From Flavobacterium petrolei (GTDB lineage: Bacteria; Bacteroidota; Bacteroidia; Flavobacteriales; Flavobacteriaceae): a DNA stretch of 64,000 nt. The stretch spans positions 620,001 to 684,000 of the forward strand of contig NZ_QNVY02000001.1 of the NCBI RefSeq assembly GCF_003314435.2, read 5' to 3'. Each line of letters opens with the position of its first letter. Position 1 is the first letter of the stretch. Shown here in pieces: positions 60,172 to 64,000 of this stretch. Made by a program: the position numbers and the translations under genes. Below the pieces are notes generated by a model. That model was not told where the DNA came from. It saw only the letters and a program-made list of their open reading frames with translations, and did no database searches.

Positions 60172-60918
60172 CTATTTCAAATAATCTATTTTACCAACAG
60201 TTCGCATCACGCGCACAATTTTAGCTTTTCGTCTGTTGATATAAGAGGAAGAACTGGTTGCCGAATATTTTCTAGGATTGGGCAAAATCGCTGCAATTCC
60301 AGCTGCCTGCATCGGCGTGAGGCTGGAAGCATCTTTTCGGTACCAATGTTCTGCAGCTGCTTGCGCTCCATAAACACCATTTCCCATTTCGATACTATTC
60401 AAGTACACTTCCATAATGCGTTCTTTACCCCAAATAACTTCAATCAGAACAGTGAAATAGGCTTCAAGTCCTTTTCTCAAATAACTTCGGCCTTGCCAAA
60501 GAAATACATTTTTGGCCGTTTGTTGTGATATGGTACTTCCTCCTTTTATTCTTCGACCTCTTTCATTGCTTTTATACGCTTTTTGCATCGCAACAAAATC
60601 AAAACCATTGTGTTTCAGAAACGTTCCATCCTCACTGGCGATTACGGCTTTTTGAAGATTCTCCGAGATATTCTCAATTGGTTCCCAGTCGTGGCTGAAA
60701 AAAACTTCTTTTCCAGCGGCTTTATTTTCAATCGCCCGAATCACCATTAAAGGCGTAAACGGAACCGGAACAAATTTAAAAAATACCACAAAAAATAAAG
60801 AAAGTCCGAAGAACCATAACAATACTTTAAATAAAAAACGGGTTAGTTTGCTCATAAAAGAGGTCGGTTCTTTTTTAACGGGTTGTCTTGATTTCTTTGG
60901 TGTTATTTTCGTTGCCAT
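60172..60918 (-). CDS. mtgA: Monofunctional biosynthetic peptidoglycan transglycosylase
   Basis: 248 residues from ATG 60918 (MATKITPKKSRQ); the longer frame runs back into the oxidoreductase gene. N-terminal membrane anchor (about 28-52), then the GT51 domain: AVIASEDGTFLKHNGFD with catalytic E96, GGSTISQQTAKNVFLW, RKGLEAYFTVLIE and MEVYLNSIEMGNGVYG. It polymerises lipid II glycan strands without a transpeptidase domain. Its start overlaps the upstream stop by one base (TAATG), so the pair is coupled. Confidence 0.95.
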   Translation of the reverse strand: MATKITPKKSRQPVKKEPTSFMSKLTRFLFKVLLWFFGLSLFFVVFFKFVPVPFTPLMVIRAIENKAAGKEVFFSHDWEPIENISENLQKAVIASEDGTFLKHNGFDFVAMQKAYKSNERGRRIKGGSTISQQTAKNVFLWQGRSYLRKGLEAYFTVLIEVIWGKERIMEVYLNSIEMGNGVYGAQAAAEHWYRKDASSLTPMQAAGIAAILPNPRKYSATSSSSYINRRKAKIVRVMRTVGKIDYLK

Positions 60919-62030
60919 TATACTAATTCTGCTAATTCTGTTCCAATTAAACTTCCTATTGCCACTCCCATTCCACCCAATCGTACGCCACAATAGACAT
61001 TATCGGACAGTTGTGAAACGATAGGATTCTTACTATTGCCAATACCCATAATCCCGCTCCAACGGTGTGCAATCTGGAAATCCTGATTCGGCAAAATTAC
61101 TTCTTTTAATAATTGTTCCAATTTTTTTTGGACAATTTCTGTTTGTCCAAATTCGGTTGTGTTTTCCGTCTCAAAATCCAGGTTTCTTCCTCCGCCCAAT
61201 AGTATTCTGTCGCCAATATTCCTAAAATAATAATACCCTCGATCTAAGTGAAAAGTCCCTTTTATGTCTAAATTTTTAATAGGTTCCGTGATTAAAACCT
61301 GTGCTCTGGCTGGTTTAACAGCTCCATTAGTCAATTCGTTTGCAAAACCATTAGTCGCAAACAATATTTTTTTAGTACTAAAACTGAAATCGCCAAGTGC
61401 CACTTCCACTCCATTTCCTTTATCAAAATAAGAGGTGACAATTTGTTGGTTTAGAATTAAAATATTTTTAGAAACTGATTCTTTCAACAAAGCCTGCATC
61501 ATATTTCCGGTATCAATCTGTGCTTCAAATGGATTAAAAACTAAATATTCCTGTATCCCGCCAAATCCAAAACGATCTACTTCTTTGGCAAAAACATCCG
61601 CTTTAAAAAGTGGTCTTAAAATTTCATTGATGAATGGTAATTTCCCGACACACTCACTGTAACAACTTTCATCGTCTTTTAAAAACAACTCATATCCGCC
61701 ATACGGTTTAAAATCTATCGTGTCATCACCGAGTCTTTTCCGCAACAATTGCAATCCTTTCCACCGTTTTTGGATAAGATGAATCACTTCTTCTTCTGAA
61801 TGGGATTTTAAATCGTCTATGATTTCTGAAAGACTTCCAAAACACGCAAAACCAGCATTTTTAGTACTTGCGCCTTGCGGCAATATCCCTTTTTCCAGGA
61901 CTAGAATTTTGCTTTCCGGGAATCTTTCGCGCAAGCGTAATGCAGCGTGCAAGCCCACAATACCGCTTCCTACGATGGCATAATCGACATCCGTAAACCA
62001 GTTTTTCAACTCCCAATAGCTCAAATCCAT
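60918..62030 (-). CDS. FAD-dependent oxidoreductase (DAO, glycine/D-amino acid oxidase-like)
   Basis: 370 residues. FAD Rossmann motif YAIVGSGIVGLHAALRLRE (about 17-35), LEKGILPQGASTKNAGFACF with the STKNAGF flavin loop, and RWSGIMGIGNSKNPIVSQL plus VYCGVRLGGMGVAIG at the end, as in the D-amino acid oxidase family. The substrate (amino acid or other amine) is unknown. First gene of an operon with mtgA; a non-coding element lies 55 nt upstream in the same direction. Confidence 0.9.
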   Translation of the reverse strand: MDLSYWELKNWFTDVDYAIVGSGIVGLHAALRLRERFPESKILVLEKGILPQGASTKNAGFACFGSLSEIIDDLKSHSEEEVIHLIQKRWKGLQLLRKRLGDDTIDFKPYGGYELFLKDDESCYSECVGKLPFINEILRPLFKADVFAKEVDRFGFGGIQEYLVFNPFEAQIDTGNMMQALLKESVSKNILILNQQIVTSYFDKGNGVEVALGDFSFSTKKILFATNGFANELTNGAVKPARAQVLITEPIKNLDIKGTFHLDRGYYYFRNIGDRILLGGGRNLDFETENTTEFGQTEIVQKKLEQLLKEVILPNQDFQIAHRWSGIMGIGNSKNPIVSQLSDNVYCGVRLGGMGVAIGSLIGTELAELV

Positions 62031-62084
62031 GTTTAAATATTTTTCATAAAATTAATAATTTTTTGGATTTATTCTCAATTTATT

Positions 62085-62191
62085 TCAGGAGCTAATCCCG
62101 CTATCCGTTTCAATCTTTCTAGTCCTGAACTTGTTTCAGGATTCTGAAACAAGTTCAGGACTAGAAAGGATTTCCACTTTTATCGGGGCTA
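62085..62191 (-). ncRNA. Structured non-coding element, copy C (Flavo-1-like)
   Basis: On the minus strand it begins TAGCCCCGATAAAAGTGG and ends ATAGCGGGATTAGCTCCTGA. Compared with copies A and B the CCTG/CAGG pair has become CCCG/CGGG, a compensatory change. The inserted hairpin is a perfect 25-bp stem (62115-62139 with 62144-62168) and a 4-nt loop. It lies 55 nt upstream of the FAD oxidoreductase start and in the same direction. Confidence 0.65.
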
Positions 62192-62267
62192 AAAAGCAAG
62201 TGTTAAAAACGAAAAAACATCAATTTAAATTAGCTAATTTTAGCATTCGAAAAAATCAATTAATACA

Positions 62268-64000
62268 ATGAAAAAAATACTGTTTATACCCTTATTAATG
62301 ATGAGTTTAACTGCTATGGCACAAAATGTAATGACCCCGGAACTGCTCTGGAAACTAGGAAGAGTCACTCCTTTAGGTATTTCCAAAGATGGAAAAAATA
62401 TAGTTTATAAAGTGACCACTCCTTCGGTCCAAGAAAACAAATCCGACTCAAAATTCTACATTTTACCCATAAATGGAGGAAATCCAACTGAAGTAAAAGA
62501 TACCGCAGCCCTATTAAAAGACAAGAACATTTCTCCAGACGGGAAATATATCGTTTATAATGAAGAAGTAAAAATCGAAAAAGTTCACGGAAAAGATTTT
62601 TATCCGGAACTGGAAAAATCAGACGTTCAAATCTATGACGGCTTGAATTACCGCCATTGGGACACTTGGAACGAAGGCAAATACAATCATGTTTTTTACA
62701 AAGAAAACAAAGAAGGCGCAGTAGGTATTGAAATTATGAAAGGCGAAAATTTTGACAGTCCACAAAAACCTTTTGGTGGAGACGAGGATTACATTTGGTC
62801 GCCAGACAGCAAAAGCATCTTGTATGTCAGCAAGAAAAAAGCAGGAACCGATTATGCTGTTTCTACCAACACCAATATTTTCGAATACAATCTGGAAACA
62901 GGAAAAACCGGCAATAGAACCGAGGAAAACCTAGGATATGATACCGCTCCACAATTTTCTCCAACAGGAAATTTAACTTGGTTGCAAATGAAACGCGACG
63001 GTTATGAAGCCGATAAAAACGACCTGATGGTGAGTTTCAAAGGAATGAAAATGAACTTAACGGCGAATTGGGACGGAACAGTTGATCATTTCATTTGGAG
63101 TACTGACGGGAAAAAAATCTTTTTTGTGGCGCCGATAGACGGAACAAAACAATTGTTTGAAGTTAATTTTCCAGGTCTGACCAAAATAGCAATTATTGTT
63201 CGCCAAATCACAACTGGCGATTTTGATGTCAATGATTTAGTTGGTATCTCAGGCGATAACATCATCGTAACGAAAACCGACATGAATCATGCAGCGGAAA
63301 TTTTTTCATATAATTTAAACAAAAATACTTGGAAACAACTTTCGAATGTCAATACGGCAACCTATAATTCTTTGGCGTTAAGCAAAACCGAAAGGCGATA
63401 TGTAACGACGACGGATGGCAAAAAAATGTTGGTTTGGGTCGTTCTTCCGCCTAATTTTGATGCCACAAAAAAATACCCAACACTTTTATACTGTCAAGGT
63501 GGACCGCAATCTGCATTGACACAGTTTTATTCCTACCGATGGAATCTACAGTTGATGGCTGCCAACGGCTATATTGTTGTGGCTCCAAACCGACGCGGAA
63601 TGCCGGGTCACGGTGTAGAATGGAATGAGCAAATCAGCAAAGACTGGGGCGGACAAGTGATTGACGATTATCTATCAGCGATTGATGACGTAGCGAAGGA
63701 AAATTATGTTGATGCCAGCCGTTTAGGATGCGTTGGCGCCAGTTATGGCGGATATTCTGTTTTCTATTTAGCTGGAATTCACAACAACCGATTCAAAACG
63801 TTCATTGCCCACGATGGCGTTTTTAATACCCAAAGCATGTTTGGAACTACTGAGGAAGTTTTCTTTAGCAACTGGGATTTTGGTGGTGCATATTGGGAGA
63901 AAGACAATGTTGTAGCTCAAAAAGCCTACACGACTTTTAATCCAATGACTTTAGTAGAAAAATGGAACAAACCTATTTTAATTATTCAGGGCGGAAAAGA
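62268..64000 (+). CDS. S9 family peptidase (prolyl oligopeptidase/DPP4-like), partial (3' end outside window)
   Basis: 577 codons are present. The ATG at 62268 opens a signal peptide (KKILFIPLLMMSLTAMAQ). Residues about 30-400 are a beta-propeller with WD-like repeats (GISKDGKNIVYKV, ISPDGKYIVYNEE, WSPDSKSILYVSK). The alpha/beta hydrolase domain starts near KYPTLLYCQGGPQSALTQFY; the nucleophile is S492 in VGASYGGYSVFYLAG, preceded by NRRGMPGHG. The Asp and His of the triad lie outside or at the edge. A periplasmic or secreted oligopeptidase of the acylaminoacyl-peptidase/DPP type. Confidence 0.93.
   Translation, partial: MKKILFIPLLMMSLTAMAQNVMTPELLWKLGRVTPLGISKDGKNIVYKVTTPSVQENKSDSKFYILPINGGNPTEVKDTAALLKDKNISPDGKYIVYNEEVKIEKVHGKDFYPELEKSDVQIYDGLNYRHWDTWNEGKYNHVFYKENKEGAVGIEIMKGENFDSPQKPFGGDEDYIWSPDSKSILYVSKKKAGTDYAVSTNTNIFEYNLETGKTGNRTEENLGYDTAPQFSPTGNLTWLQMKRDGYEADKNDLMVSFKGMKMNLTANWDGTVDHFIWSTDGKKIFFVAPIDGTKQLFEVNFPGLTKIAIIVRQITTGDFDVNDLVGISGDNIIVTKTDMNHAAEIFSYNLNKNTWKQLSNVNTATYNSLALSKTERRYVTTTDGKKMLVWVVLPPNFDATKKYPTLLYCQGGPQSALTQFYSYRWNLQLMAANGYIVVAPNRRGMPGHGVEWNEQISKDWGGQVIDDYLSAIDDVAKENYVDASRLGCVGASYGGYSVFYLAGIHNNRFKTFIAHDGVFNTQSMFGTTEEVFFSNWDFGGAYWEKDNVVAQKAYTTFNPMTLVEKWNKPILIIQGGK

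Noticed and set aside
1..64000. Prophage, insertion sequence, defence island or biosynthetic cluster
   Set aside because: No transposase, integrase, phage structural, restriction, toxin-antitoxin operon or modular synthase genes were found; gene order is mainly housekeeping.

Overview
The window is an AT-rich chromosomal segment from a member of the Bacteroidota, almost certainly a Flavobacterium or close relative. The evidence is protein families typical of that group (DUF4296, DUF4271, DUF3098, a TonB receptor with an N-terminal carboxypeptidase-regulatory-like domain, a type A T9SS sorting domain), the near absence of Shine-Dalgarno sequences, and repeated TAnnTTTG -7 promoter boxes. Most of the window is ordinary core chromosome. 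I see no prophage, integrase, transposase, CRISPR array, rRNA operon or defence island.

Layout. 1-2 kb: left-truncated S41 protease, dCMP deaminase and HupE/UreJ protein (minus strand). 2.2-6.1 kb: PhoX-like (DUF839) lipoprotein, di-heme cytochrome c peroxidase, TerB-like protein. 6.2-9.2 kb: fructose-1,6-bisphosphatase, then GNAT acetyltransferase and aspartate kinase. 9.4-13.5 kb: very large predicted outer-membrane barrel protein and a secreted Lys/Ala-repeat protein ending in a PBCV basic adaptor-like module. 13.7-21.4 kb: glycosyltransferase, PhoR/PhoB-type two-component pair, and, divergent from it, a TonB-dependent receptor, a surface-type beta-helix lipoprotein and a bare T9SS sorting-domain protein. 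21.5-30.4 kb: LuxE-like protein, tyrS, epimerase, DUF4296, pyrC, polyprenol-phosphate glycosyltransferase, DUF4271, hemD, Lrp regulator, zinc peptidase. 30.6-36.9 kb: leuS and the ftsX-DUF3098-uppP-truB run. 37-45.6 kb: thioredoxin-like protein, patatin, pyrH-frr, SMR exporter with CPA2 antiporter, RND/MMPL exporter. 45.7-58.5 kb: TrmH-family methyltransferase, asnS, rpoN, tdk, acidic protein, rsmI, amine oxidase, HopJ, recJ, MFS transporter, Cys-rich protein, lpxH, queD. 58.7-64 kb: enoyl-CoA hydratase, tRNA-Ala(GGC), GIY-YIG nuclease ORF, tRNA-like pseudogene, mtgA, FAD oxidoreductase, and the start of an S9 peptidase.

The genes serve envelope assembly (ftsX, uppP, lpxH, mtgA), translation (tyrS, leuS, asnS, frr, rsmI, truB, tRNA-Ala), nucleotide metabolism (pyrC, pyrH, tdk, dCMP deaminase) and surface nutrient handling (TonB receptor, lipoproteins, T9SS).

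Three things stand out. (1) An intact tRNA-Ala is followed by a GIY-YIG ORF whose stop codon lies at the start of a degenerate second copy of the tRNA 3' part, like a small tRNA-anchored mobile unit of about 360 bp. (2) Three dispersed copies of one structured non-coding element (46.3, 58.7 and 62.1 kb) show a compensatory base-pair change and completely different inserted hairpins. (3) A receptor, lipoprotein and T9SS tail-only protein sit beside a two-component system. All calls come from reading the sequence; no database search was possible.
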